Below, one piece after another: positions 53,941-64,000 of a stretch of 64,000 bases of DNA. The position numbers and the translations under genes were made by a program. The stretch comes from Macrotis lagotis (taxonomy: Eukaryota > Chordata > Mammalia > Peramelemorphia > Peramelidae). Below the pieces are notes generated by a model that ran no database searches, was not told the origin of the DNA, and saw only the letters and a list, made by a program, of their open reading frames with translations. Numbering within the stretch: position 1 is the stretch's first letter; the number at the start of each line of letters is the position of its first letter. The stretch lies in the NCBI RefSeq assembly GCF_037893015.1, contig NC_133664.1:131220600-131284599 (forward strand). The letters are read 5' to 3'.

Positions 53941-54895
53941 TCAAAATAGATCATTTTCCTCTAGGGTAAATCTAGGGTACACTATCCTACAAATGCACAT
54001 ACTGCTTGCTTATGGGGAGAGTGGACATTCATGGAAATCTCACAGGAGGCACATACATATAGGCAACAGAGATATCTAAATTACATGTATGGAAGGGCAA
54101 CTCACACCCATGATGTTATCACACTGCTATTTCTCATTGGATTTGGTATTTCAAATGACAAAGCTATGGTGCTTCTCTCCAGATGACTACGAAGCACATC
54201 TCAATGGACATTTACTTTATTGGCCAGTTGTGGCTGTTAAATGTAGTCATCTTTGCTATGTTTTTACTCCCTACTAGGAGATCTGGTATTTATCTCTTCA
54301 TGGCTACTGACTGGCCACTTAAGTGTGAGTCTGCCAGGGTAGCCCTGCTTTCTAATCATAGTCACTAACAAACAAAAACAAGGAAGGCTAAGGACTTTGC
54401 AGGCTAAGATTAAATCATTTCTATGATGGGGACATGGAGGACTCTATTCTGGATAACTATCTAAAAAATAGTAGGCATTCCCCAAAATTCTTTATTGTTT
54501 ATGCTGCAAATGAATTTGAGTCGGAAGAAAAAAGTAAATTTGGGAGGTAATGTCATTGTTCTCCACCTGTTTGCAACCCTGACTTTTAATTAGAATCTAC
54601 ATAGATCAGAGGTAAAGCTATTATCTTCTAGCCATGAAAATTCTCACTGTTTCATATAATAAATTCCCAAATCTTTTCAAAGTACAGCCTATTCTGCTAT
54701 ATGATATATTCATTTCCAAAAAGTATGTACATACAGCATGCAAAATTATACAATGAACACAGAGCCTATGGGAGAAATGAAATTAGAGACACAATATTCA
54801 AAAACTTCAACTGAGACATTTAAAAAAATAAAAGGGATAGGAGCTTACTTTAAAAAAAAAGGGTAGCACAGATTTTAAGATGATATATGGCTAGT
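53941..54895. other. Intron 5, nothing recognised
   Basis: Short unrelated open frames only. No named repeat. Confidence 0.4.
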
Positions 54896-54899
54896 AAAT

Positions 54900-55180
54900 G
54901 GGGGCAGCTAAATGGCGCAACAGATAGGGCACTGGTCTTGGAGTCAGGAGGATGGGGGGGTCAAATCCAGTTTCAGACATTTGTCACTTATTAGCTGTGT
55001 GACCTTTGGCAAGTCATTTAACCATGATTGTCTCACATCCAGGACCATCTCCAGTTGTCCTTATTCATATCTGATGAGTGGACCCAGATGGCTCTGGAGG
55101 AGAAAATGAGCCTAGTGACTAAGCACAGCAACCCCTCACTCAAATCCAATTCATGTACTTGTCAAGGACAAACATTATTA
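54900..55180 (+). mobile_element. Composite tRNA/RTE-tail SINE, sense
   Basis: Head ggggcagctaaatggcgcaac, tgtgtgacctttggcaagtc, then atgattgtctcacatccagga, ccatctccagttgtcc, agatggctctggaggag, and RTE-like end aaatccaattcatgtacttg, gtcaaggacaaacatt. Confidence 0.85.
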
Positions 55181-55895
55181 TGTAAACACTACAACAAATA
55201 GTGGGTGCTTCTAAGATCCTGATGCTTGAGCCATCCCTTGACTTGCACTCTCAGGATTCAGGAACAAATTGGGCAGTTCACCAAAACTTTGAGTCTCAGG
55301 AGGAAGGATTGAGAGTGGGAACCAATCCTTATCACTTCCCAGATTCTATTGTACCAGAACCTCTACAATAAATAAGGTGACTTACCTTGACAAAGACCTA
55401 AAGTCAGTTTGCTTGGGGGAGTGGGCCTTGGAAGGCTTGCTGCTTTGTGGGTAATTATGAAGTAGAATAACTTCACACAATTCTGGCTGTTTCTCAAAAA
55501 AAAAAATAAAACAGAAATAAACTTGAATTTCCATTTATTCTAAAAATGTTTCTCAATATATCAGTCAGGTTAGAATAAATTCTCATTTCAAAATGGGTTG
55601 TCATAGAATTGACTGTATTTGTTAACTTTCTCTTTTTACAAACAAATTGAAAATTAACCTTTCAATGCCCTCATAATTGTTCTCATCTCACATTTCTCTA
55701 TATAAATGGGCTAGTCCAGCTGTTGTATCCATATTCATTTTTTTAGCTCCATCTCTTTCCTCATTCACAGACTGTGATTTGACAGTACAAATATGTGTTC
55801 TACTAATAGTGATGGAAAGATTTGTCTATTATAGAAATCTTGATAGATCTTCTTCATCTTTTATCTTTTTCAGTCCTTCTTAAAACTTTAGCATT
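55181..55895. other. Intron 5, unclassified
   Basis: 55,200-55,450 is somewhat GC-richer and may be an LTR remnant (aataaataag near 55,368). Unproven. Confidence 0.3.
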
Positions 55896-55910
55896 TAAAA
55901 CTCTCCATAG

Positions 55911-56060
55911 GGGCTGCTAGGTGGTGCAGTGGATAGAGTACAGGCCTTGGAGTCAGGAGTACCTAGGTTCAAATTCGACCTCAGACACTTAATAATTACC
56001 TAGCTGTGTGGCCTTGGGCAAACCACTTAACCCCACTGCCTTGAAAAAATCTGAAAAAAA
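55911..56060 (+). mobile_element. tRNA-head SINE, sense, perfect 14-bp TSD
   Basis: ggggctgctaggtggtgcagt, B box AGGTTCAAATT, tail gccttgaaaaaatctg(a)n. TSD AAAACTCTCCATAG at 55,897-55,910 and 56,061-56,074. Confidence 0.95.
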
Positions 56061-56074
56061 AAAACTCTCCATAG

Positions 56075-56345
56075 AATCTGGCTAATTTGGATCTCTTACC
56101 AAGTTTTCTAAATAATTGTTTTCTCTCTCTATTACTTCTTGCATTGTGAGGCTATTCTACTTTTAATATCATAGAAAAGATTTTGCAAATGAGTTCATAT
56201 TCTATACTGGTGCTTCCATTGGCCCAGATCTCAAAAACCTGTTTTTGTCTCCAATTAGAATGATTTTCCATTTATTTAAAATCCATTCTTAGCTTGTAGA
56301 TGCACAGCTGATTAACCCTCTGGCAATTGTTTGCTGATTCCTTGT
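56075..56345. other. Intron 5, nothing recognised
   Basis: No feature identified. Confidence 0.4.
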
Positions 56346-56349
56346 TACA

Positions 56350-56480
56350 TAATACTTATGTGGCTGTAAAGCATGTCACTTAATACCTCAGGACTTCAAT
56401 TTCTTCATTTGTAAAATGAAGAGTTGAGATTATGTGATCCCTAGGGTCTCTTTCAGGTCAAATCTATGATCATATCTGAG
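56350..56480 (+). mobile_element. MIR-type SINE, sense
   Basis: agcatgtcacttaatacctc, acttcaatttcttcatttg, aatgaagagttgagattatg, cctagggtctctttcaggtc. Confidence 0.75.
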
Positions 56481-56925
56481 CCTTTGTTTGGCATGAGGAT
56501 AATTGTTTGCTGGTTAAGCTTATTTCTATGCATAATGTAAACATCAATTAGACTTCCTTAGGAACTGGAGGAAGTTCCTATCCATTCTTTTAGCTATTTA
56601 TTATTATTTGGTATCAGCAATTTATTTAAAGAGGTCAGATAAAATAATTTTATTATATGACATATCTTATTTTTTTTCTTCAGTTTGATATTAATTTTGA
56701 TTTTTGCCCCAGATAACTAATGCTCTGACTAGACCCAGACTGCTAATTTAGAAATTATCCCCATTATCAGGTAACATTTGTTCTAAACTATAGAAAACTT
56801 AATTTGTTCTGATGTTAATTGATATTTATTATATCCAAGGTCTCCTGACTCTCTTCTAAGATAATATTTATGATATAGAGATATAAAATTTCTTTATTTT
56901 CTACAAGCTTTTTGTTCTCTTTTGC
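56481..56925. other. Intron 5, nothing recognised
   Basis: No feature identified. Confidence 0.4.
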
Positions 56926-56929
56926 CTCT

Positions 56930-57390
56930 AAGATAAAATATAATTTCTTCTTTTGAATATTAAAGACCCATAATTTTGTCTCCAGCCTACCTTTCTAGGT
57001 TATACATTCATACTGACAGCCACACCAACAGCCACCCCCTACCCTTTCACTTGGTCTACTAACTTATTCTCTGTATATTATACTCCATCTCCTGCCTTTG
57101 ACCTTTTGTGCAGGCTCCATTGGGATTTTCTCCCTTTTCATGCTGGGACTTTCACAAATCCTTCCATCAAAGCTCAGCTCAAGAACCACTCTTAAAAAGG
57201 TCCTTCCTGATGCCTCAACTGCTAGTAGTCTCTACTCATCATTCCAATATTACTTATTTTTCTCCTAATCCCTTTTCCCACCCTCTCTCTCTGATGCAAG
57301 TAAAATATAAGGTTCTGAAAGGTAGAGTGGAATGCTTTTTGTCTTTGCATCTCTAATCTCTAGCTAAGGAATGTTTTACTACTGAAACTT
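56930..57390 (+). mobile_element. L2 LINE 3' end, sense
   Basis: taagataaaatataatttctt, ttaaagacccataattttgtc, tccagcctacctttctaggtt, ttgtgcaggctccattgggat, aagctcagctcaagaaccac, ggtccttcctgatgcctcaac, tttgcatctctaatctctag. Confidence 0.8.
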
Positions 57391-57654
57391 ATATGATTTT
57401 TCTGCCACACTCCCCTATTACCAAATGAATTGAATTTGGATGGTCTTATTTAGCTTTGAAGATTATTTTCTACCTTCTCATTTTCTATTTAGTAAAGTAG
57501 GAACCAGGAATTTCTGAATTTAAACCCCATTTCTGATCAATGCTGGCTGTTGCACTCTGGCAAAGCAATTTTTACCTCTCTTAGATTCTAAATTACAGAG
57601 AAGATGTAGACATACATTGGCAAATGAATTTTCTTACCAAGACATGTCTTCTAA

Positions 57655-57905
57655 TTAGAAGCATGGGCCAGTGGATAGAATGGTGTGCTTGGAGTCAGGA
57701 AGATATGAGTTTAAATCCAGCCTCAGACAATAGCTAACTAGCTATGTGACCCTAGGTAACACATTCCATCTCTAATTATCTCAGTTTCCTCATCTTTAGA
57801 ACAAGGATAATAATAGTACCTACTTACCAGAGTTGCAGTGAAGATCAAACGAGATACCATGCACAGTGGCTGGTACATAGTAACTGCTATATTATTATTG
57901 ATTAT
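57655..57905 (+). mobile_element. THER/MIR SINE, sense, near complete
   Basis: tgggccagtggatagaatgg, gtttaaatccagcctcagac, actagctatgtgaccctagg, tctcagtttcctcatcttta, gatcaaacgagataccatgc, agtggctggtacatagtaac. Confidence 0.85.
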
Positions 57906-58505
57906 TGTTATTCAATCATAAGTCCAATCCCTATCCCATTCTCTGTAACATTTGTTGGTTGGCAGGTTCACAAAAACCCTTGAAATAAGTAGCCATTATA
58001 TTGTAGACATCTTGCAAATATTTATCCTGATCAAATAGCCTCATGAAATGGCATTCATAACCTTTTCAAAACTCAACAGCAAATGATTAATATGGCAAGC
58101 TTGGAAATAACTCCTTTTGCTGCTACTGCTTCACAGAGGAAGTTGTGATTAGATTACTAAGAATATGTACCATTTCCATGTATTTGACTATTAGAAACAA
58201 TGAAACCATTAAGGAATATCTTAATTTTTCTTGGGCAGGAAGTTAAATATGAGTGAAAGATCAAGGTCTGTTTTTTTTTCTAAAATAGCCTTCATATACT
58301 TAGTGATTCTTGCTCAGTGAAAGAATTGCAATGTTTCCTTAAATAATAAGCTACTCATTAAAGAAAGAAAATGCTACTATTAAGGCAATGCTTTCTATTC
58401 CATTTATATTTAAATTAAGACTTGCTGAAAACAGTTTATTTTTTTTCTTTTTACATAATAGACATCCTTTACCCACCAAGAGAAAAATCACAGATTGGTT
58501 GTATT
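57906..58505. other. Intron 5, nothing recognised
   Basis: No feature identified. Confidence 0.4.
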
Positions 58506-58509
58506 CCAA

Positions 58510-58700
58510 AAGTTTAATAGGATTTAGAACTGGAGGGATGTTTTATGTCATCTAGTCCAACCCTCTCATTTTACAAATAGAATAACGTCTAAAGAGGTTA
58601 AAATAAATTGCCTAATGGGATATAGAAGCAAGTAGGAGAAACAGAATTTGAATCCACATTTGAAACTAGTGGTTTTTTTCATTCTACCATTTTGCCTCAT
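58510..58700 (-). mobile_element. MIR-type SINE, antisense
   Basis: gatttagaactggagggatg, catctagtccaaccctctc, attttacaaatagaataac, gaatttgaatccacatttg. Confidence 0.65.
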
Positions 58701-59680
58701 TTGTAATTTGGTTTAGAACTTGGGAAAATCTTTTCCTATAGAAAGGATGATTTGAGTTCATGGCAAGTCCATAGAAGCCTATCCCTAATATACTTTAGCA
58801 GAACTATTGTTTTTCACTATCAGTGCTATAGAAACCAAATGCTTTTATACCATTATTTCAGTGGGAAAATAATCTGAATTTTAATCAAAAGACTTTAAAC
58901 TCTAGGGGTTCAGACACTTCGTTTCCTTTCTTCTCACCATGATCAGAGATATGTTATAAAGTGCACTCCCAGTGCTCCTAATCAGTTCCTTCTCCCAAAT
59001 TTCTTCCCTATCATCAATCATAAGAAGGATTGATGTAAGGAGAGAAAGGCAGGGAAGTGAGAGTTGATGGGGAGGGGTAGAATGAATGACTCCCTATATT
59101 TCTAGCTTGAAAAAGTATATACATACATATATATGCGTGTGTGTGTGTGTGAATATGTGTCTGTATGAATTAGTGATATAACATGCATATACATTTTTCT
59201 TATCTTAAAATATATACATTCCTGATCTTAAAATGGTTATTGTCCTATGTAATTCCATCAAAACTGCAAAACTGCAATTTTTTTGTAGTCAGGAAAGTAT
59301 CTCTACCCTAAGAGTATATGGGGATAACACAGAACTATTATTATCATATCTTTTCATATATTCTCTATATACTTTTCCCCCATGTTTTTTCTCTTCACTT
59401 TCTATGTCCTTTTTTTACCCTAATATAAATACTTTCCTTGAACAATTCTCTTTTTCCACCTCCAGTCCCCACATGTTTTTAAAAAAAACATGATTTAAAT
59501 TAGTAATTGCTGCCAGCAAAGACTTTGTTCTTGCCAGATAAAACTTAAAATTACAGAATCAATCAGCTCCTCACCACTGGCTACAGTAGAAATAGGAAAT
59601 GTAGTCAATATTTGATCCTCCGAGGTCCTACCAGACTGACTCTTATCCCCGTGTTTTCCCTGTGCTGAGGGTGAAATGCT
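58701..59680. other. Intron 5, small TA/TG microsatellite, otherwise unclassified
   Basis: 59,120-59,155 contains atacatatatatgcg followed by (TG)n. No other feature. Confidence 0.4.
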
Positions 59681-59689
59681 AGTGGCTCC

Positions 59690-59890
59690 TTGACTGGCTA
59701 CCTATCCTCTTTGTAGTGACGTCTATGGCCCCCCTTTTCAGAATAATGATTTTAAGCTCATAAAAAATAGAAATTTCTTTACATAGGAAATAGAAGTAAA
59801 ATTATCAAAACTTTTTTAAAAAAAATGAAATCTATCCATGGTTCACTTGGGGTTCCATGGATCCCACTCCAAGAACTTTTTTTTATTATA
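59690..59890. mobile_element. DNA-transposon-like repeat, third copy
   Basis: ttcagaataatgattttaagc, tcataaaaaatagaaatttc and the end gttccatggatcccactcc match the inner text at 33,320 and 51,710. Confidence 0.4.
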
Positions 59891-60084
59891 TTTATACCTT
59901 TTAACAGTAAACACAGGTACACTTTACCTTTAGTAGAAATTACTTTAGTAGAGGTTAAATCTGTTCCCCTTGAATTTTGTTAGGATTTATTTCAGAGACT
60001 TTTAATTCCATTATTCTCCGAGGAGGTAAAAATATAAATAAAAGACAATAAGGCTGCTTTTTTGACTAAAAGGTTATATCAACA

Positions 60085-60390
60085 TTCACACAGTGGACAG
60101 AGCACCAGCCCTAGAGTCAGGAGGACCTGAGTTCAAATTTGATCTTAGACACTTGACACTAGCTGTGTGACCCTGGGTAAATCACTTAATCTTGATTGTC
60201 TCACATCCAGGGCCATCTCCAGAAGTCTCAATACATATCTGGCCACTGGACCTAGATGACTCCAGAGAAAGTGAAGCTGGTGACTTTGCCCAGAATCCTC
60301 TCATTCAAATCTAATTCATGTACATGTGATGGTATCATCTCACTCATGTCATGATCTTCAAAACTGAAGGACAAACAATAACAGCAACAG
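60085..60390 (+). mobile_element. Composite tRNA/RTE-tail SINE, sense
   Basis: cacagtggacagagcaccag, B box GAGTTCAAATT, cttgattgtctcacatccag, ggccatctccagaagtctc, aagctggtgactttgcccag, and the tail aaactgaaggacaaacaataac. Confidence 0.85.
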
Positions 60391-60845
60391 AAGACTATAA
60401 AATAGAAACAAATAAAAAAAGTTCCATTGGGTTTCAGAAATTGAATAGATAAGGTTTGATGATCACTTAGAGAAGCTATTATCACTTTGAGCAAATAAGC
60501 TTGAACTCAAGTAAAAAGAATAATTTTTTATTTATTCATACAAAGTTACCCCATTTCCTTATGATCATAATTATGTAATTATGCGATATAGTTTTGAGTC
60601 ACAGAATATTCTACTCTGTAAAGAATTAAATGTGAGGATCCCCCAAGTGGTAAAGGAAAGAACATGGTTGGGTATGAGAAGAATATAAAGTATTTCCCAT
60701 GAGTTGCCTAGGATGAAAAAGTACAAAATCTCTTCAATGAAATCCATAGCAATGAGAAAATGATCCAAACATCTAGAACAGAAAAATAAAGTGGATGAGA
60801 GACAGAGTTCACAATAAGCAGCTAGACAGTCATCCTACTGAATTG
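60391..60845. other. Intron 5, nothing recognised
   Basis: No feature identified. Confidence 0.4.
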
Positions 60846-60847
60846 TC

Positions 60848-61020
60848 ATTAACATCTAGCATCATAGACCTAGAATTGTAAAGATTCTTAAAATATATAT
60901 AGTTCAATCTCATCTTAAGATAAACCGAGGCCCAGAAATAGTAAGTTATCTCCCAAATCACATAGGTTCAATACGTGAGCTGGGATTCAAACTAAGATTC
61001 TATGACTTCAACTCAGGTCT
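60848..61020 (-). mobile_element. MIR-type SINE, antisense
   Basis: tcatagacctagaattgtaaag, tataaaccgaggccc-like text, gagctgggattcaaactaag. A (GTCT)n run follows at 61,016-61,040. Confidence 0.6.
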
Positions 61021-61040
61021 GTCTGTCTGTCTGTCTGTCC

Positions 61041-61640
61041 CTCTCTCTCTTTCTAACATATTACCTTACTTATCCTAGGAAGGTAATTTAAATGAACAGT
61101 AAGTTAACCCAAAATTGAATTAGAAAGAAATGAAAGCTCTAAATTATATTGTTAAGATTACATAATGCCCCTCAAAGTCCCCTAACCACTCACAGAAGCT
61201 CATTCTTTTGAATCATAAAACATTATGGTCTTAGAAGCATCAAAATTACAAATAACTCAAAGGACAATGGAAATACAGAATTAGTCCATCACATATCTGA
61301 CTTTAAGATTATCTACCTTTAAGAAACTATTAAATATATGAACTGAAAAAAAGGTATACCAGTAATATAGCAATAATGGAATAAAGTACTTGAACTGGCC
61401 AAGGGGTATACTGAGATTAACATATTAAAAAAAAAGGAAAAAGTTTCTGGAATGTTGGATAAGTTTTGTATTAATGATTCATGGGTAAAAATGGACAAGA
61501 CAAGATAGGAAAACATGGAGGGGTCTGCATTTCTATTGATAGAAGTGCTCGTAACAATAGAATCATATAATCTCTATCTTTTGCCTCTTTTTGTATCCCT
61601 GCCCCCTTCCCCCCCCCCCCAGCATTTAACACAGTATCTG
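61041..61640. other. Intron 5, nothing recognised
   Basis: A poly-C run at about 61,610-61,620. Otherwise unclassified. Confidence 0.4.
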
Positions 61641-61644
61641 ACAC

Positions 61645-61872
61645 AACAGTTGTTCAGTTGCTCATGTTTGACTTTTTTTGACTCTATGGTCCATGGGATT
61701 TTCTTGGTAAAGATACTGAAGTGGTTTTCCATTTCCTTCTCCAGTTAATTAAGACAAAAGGAGGTCAAGTGACTTGCCCAAGGTCATATCCCTAAGAAGT
61801 ATCTGAGTCTAGATTTGAACTTGTCTTCCTGTCTTCAGATCCAGTGCTCTATCCATTGTACCACTTAGCTTC
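61645..61872 (-). mobile_element. MAR1-type SINE, antisense
   Basis: acagttgttcagttgctcatg, gggattttcttggtaaagat, ttccatttccttctccagtt, caagtgacttgcccaaggtc, gtgctctatccattgtacc. Confidence 0.85.
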
Positions 61873-62174
61873 TCTTCCTTTTAACTTCTAGAATATAATA
61901 AATATAAACTCTTCTGGTCCATGTAGATGAGGTTTGATTTCCCACATCCCATAGCTTTTCCTAGATTGTACTCCATGACTGCAAGACCAAGTCATTGTTT
62001 GACCTTGGCCAAGTCATATACCAAAAGATAATTTGATCCTATATCATTTCTTCCTTCCTCCATATAGTAAACTACTTTAGGGAAGGAGCTGTTTTATTTT
62101 TATTTCATATCTTCAGTACCTAGCACATAGTAAGAGAAAGAGAGGAGGAAAGTGAAGGAAATAAGCAATTATAT

Positions 62175-62370
62175 AGCACCTACATCACAAATATTATTTC
62201 TTTTGATCCTCACAACAACCTTGTGAGATAAATGTTTTTATTATTCCCATTTTATAGTTGAGGAAACTAAGGCAATAAAAAGTTAAGTGAACAGGGTCAC
62301 ACAACTAAAATTGAATTCAGGAATTCCATGCCAAGGTCTCCATCTGCTACACCATTAATTGTCTCCATTG
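62175..62370 (-). mobile_element. MIR-type SINE, antisense
   Basis: ttttgatcctcacaacaacc, ccattttatagttgaggaaac, aacagggtcacacaactaaaa, ttgaattcaggaattcc. Confidence 0.8.
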
Positions 62371-62940
62371 CTTATCAGTAGATACCTATTGAATGCTTAT
62401 TGAATGAGTAAGTTATATATCTTTGCTTCTACTCTTCAAAAATTCTTGTTCTTGACCTGTATGTCAGTGTTGATTTATTTATGTTTGTTTCTTTTATTTA
62501 TTTGTTCAATGTTTTTATCTCGTATCATTTCTTCATTAATGCATCCTAATTCATTTCCAAAGGGTTAGAATTATACCTATATGCATAACTTTATAAGGAT
62601 AAGATCTAGATCTGTGATTTCATTGGAATAGAAAGGTCCCTAGAAAGGAATTCCTTCTTCCAGTGCAGTCCAGCTCTTACACTTATAATCTAAAAAGTTG
62701 CCTAGATAACCCCCTGAGAAGTCAGATGACTTATTATGTCGGAGGTAAGACAAACATTTTCTCCATGTGACACTTCCTCTTTTAACTTGCCTCACGGCAT
62801 TCCTGCCAAGATACATATAAATTCAATAACATTTTAAATGTATAAAAGAACCATCTATTAAAGAACCTGCCTAGTATTCAGATATAAAAGGAATATCTTC
62901 TAATTAATCTATCAGATAATACCACATCTTTGTAAATCAA
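62371..62940. other. Intron 5, nothing recognised
   Basis: No feature identified. Confidence 0.4.
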
Positions 62941-62944
62941 TTTT

Positions 62945-63065
62945 AGGGGCAGCTAGATGCAGTGCATAGTGGCCCTGGAGACAGAACTTGAGTTTAAATG
63001 TGGCTTCAGACACTTACTAGTTGTATGTCCCTAGGCAAGTCACTTAACTCTGCCCCCTAAAAAAG
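62945..63065 (+). mobile_element. tRNA-derived SINE, sense, worn
   Basis: aggggcagctagatgcagtg, gagtttaaatgtggcttcag, tagttgtatgtccctaggc, aagtcacttaactctgccccc. Confidence 0.85.
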
Positions 63066-63114
63066 AAAAGTTAACAAGGAGTTATGAGGTATATTAAATA
63101 GGAGAACAAAATGG

Positions 63115-64000
63115 TCACACTTGCATTTTAGAAAAATTACTTTGGCAGCTGAAGAGAAAGGATTAGAGAGGGAAGAGATTTGAGAAATAAAAACCAAGGA
63201 AGAGGCTTTTGTAATAATCTAGGCTAAGAGGTGATGGGGCAGGTGTCTGAATTAGGCTAGTCCCTGTGTGAATAGAGAAAGATGCTAGAGACAGTATGGA
63301 GACAAAAAAGATTTGACAAGTGATTAGATTTATGGAGTGAGGGAGAAAGTTGAGCAAGTAATAGACAGGAAACCTGGAAAAGTATCTTGGAGTTAGCTCA
63401 TGAAAGTCTTTAAATGCTAAAGAGAAGCAATTGAATTTGGTTATAGAGCTAGCAAGAAATAAATGAAGGGGTCTGTGAGCAGATAATTGATGTAATTAGA
63501 CCTGTTTTCTTGAATTATCAGTTTGGAAGCAGTGTGTGGAGAATGGTTTGGATGGGTTGGAGCCTGGGAGTCCAATGAAGAGGAGATTGCTTTCGCAAGG
63601 TGATAAGGACCTGAACCAGGGTTGTGGTTGTTGAGAAGAGAGGAGCTGAAACTGAAATATGCTGTAGAGATTGACTGAACAAAATTTGGCAGTTATATAA
63701 AAACTGGAAATGACCAAAAATGAAGGGTCAACCTATGATTCTTAAGTTGGGAATGCAATCAACTTGAATGATGATATTATCTGAAATAGAAATAGGAAAG
63801 TTAGGCAGAGGAGAGAATTTAGGGTGGTAGATAATGGGTTCCATTGTAGATGTGTTGAGTTTAAGATATCCTACATTCAGACTTCCAGATGGATATGTCA
63901 AATAGGTAATTGTTGACTGAAGACTGGAAATCAAGATGAGCAGCCATAGGAGATTCAAACCCAGATTAAGCAAAGTAAAGGAATATCTCCTTTTCTTTGA
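63115..64000 (-). mobile_element. L2 LINE, antisense (runs off the window)
   Basis: Two overlapping intervals of L2 body appear in series: 63,120-63,360 (attactttggcagctgaag, gtaataatctaggctaagagg) and 63,400-64,000 (gtttggaagcagtgtgtgg, gggttgtggttgttgagaag, tagatgtgttgagtttaagat, atcctacattcagacttccag). They may be two copies or a duplicated stretch. Confidence 0.7.

Larger units (their letters stand above)
47416..64000 (+). other. FAM3C: FAM3C intron 5, 5' part (runs off the window)
   Basis: At least 16.6 kb. I searched by eye for exon 6 (expected to encode LMSGVKNNVGRGINVALV-like text) and did not find it, so it lies past 64,000 or in sequence lost at the gap. Confidence 0.6.

Noticed and set aside
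22599-60300. tRNA genes suggested by A/B-box-like sequences
   Set aside because: All are heads of SINEs with A-tails and TSDs. None folds as a plain tRNA with CCA-proximal stem and terminator.
1-64000. CRISPR arrays, operons, bacterial promoters or phage genes
   Set aside because: The window is vertebrate nuclear DNA. The only regular arrays are microsatellites and minisatellites.

Overview
The window is a stretch of marsupial nuclear chromosome, most likely from an Australian dasyurid (Tasmanian devil or a relative). It is AT-rich and mostly transposable elements: marsupial tRNA-derived SINEs with A/B boxes and A-rich tails, MAR1-type SINEs, composite SINEs with an RTE-like tail, MIR/THER relics, L1 3' ends, very abundant L2, CR1/L3 and RTE relics, hAT-like DNA elements and LTR remnants. 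Several of the tRNA-head SINEs have target-site duplications (TSDs) of 12-17 bp that are perfect or nearly so. This points to recent SINE activity and is why I favour a dasyurid. Species and repeat-family names come from recognition, not from a database search.

Only one protein-coding gene is supported: FAM3C (ILEI, a secreted FAM3-family protein), on the + strand and cut off by the window end. A TATA-less CpG-island promoter (about 18,990-20,110) holds a non-coding exon 1 with its donor at 19,873/19,874. Exon 2 (34,577-34,633) carries two tiny upstream ORFs and the start ATG at 34,621. Exon 3 (38,610-38,714) encodes the hydrophobic signal segment. Exon 4 is a 24-nt microexon (46,030-46,053). 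Exon 5 (47,292-47,415) starts the ILEI/PANDER lectin-like domain. All phases agree (phase 1, 1, 1, then 2), giving 88 codons plus 2 nt, against about 227 residues for the human protein as I recall it. A 100-N assembly gap (48,172-48,271) lies in intron 5. I did not find exon 6 before 64,000.

Layout: 1-18,990 is intergenic, with no convincing gene. It holds a long CR1/L3 relic in antisense (about 4,326-7,440) and a long antisense L2 (about 8,268-11,370) riddled with later insertions. 18,990-20,110 is the promoter island. It is followed by a 17-G run, about 530 bp of GT-rich minisatellite and a T-rich zone with local duplications (20,120-21,580). 21,580-34,576 is the rest of intron 1, with nested SINEs and a repeat-poor block at 25,050-26,640. 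34,577-47,415 holds coding exons 2-5 and their introns, including a 2.8-kb L2 tract broken by a probable antisense LTR and a SINE. 47,416-64,000 is intron 5, again L2, MIR and SINE, ending in an antisense L2.

I found no wholly new biological system. The most unusual signals are repeated local copying events: a ~200-bp block duplicated 1.9 kb away at about 98% identity inside ancient LINE sequence, a 69-bp tandem duplication across a SINE junction, paired copies at 21.1/21.4 kb and 36.7/37.2 kb, and a ~130-bp inverted repeat next to the promoter island. On the gene side they are the upstream-ORF arrangement, the short microexon, and the GT/G-rich tract just inside intron 1.
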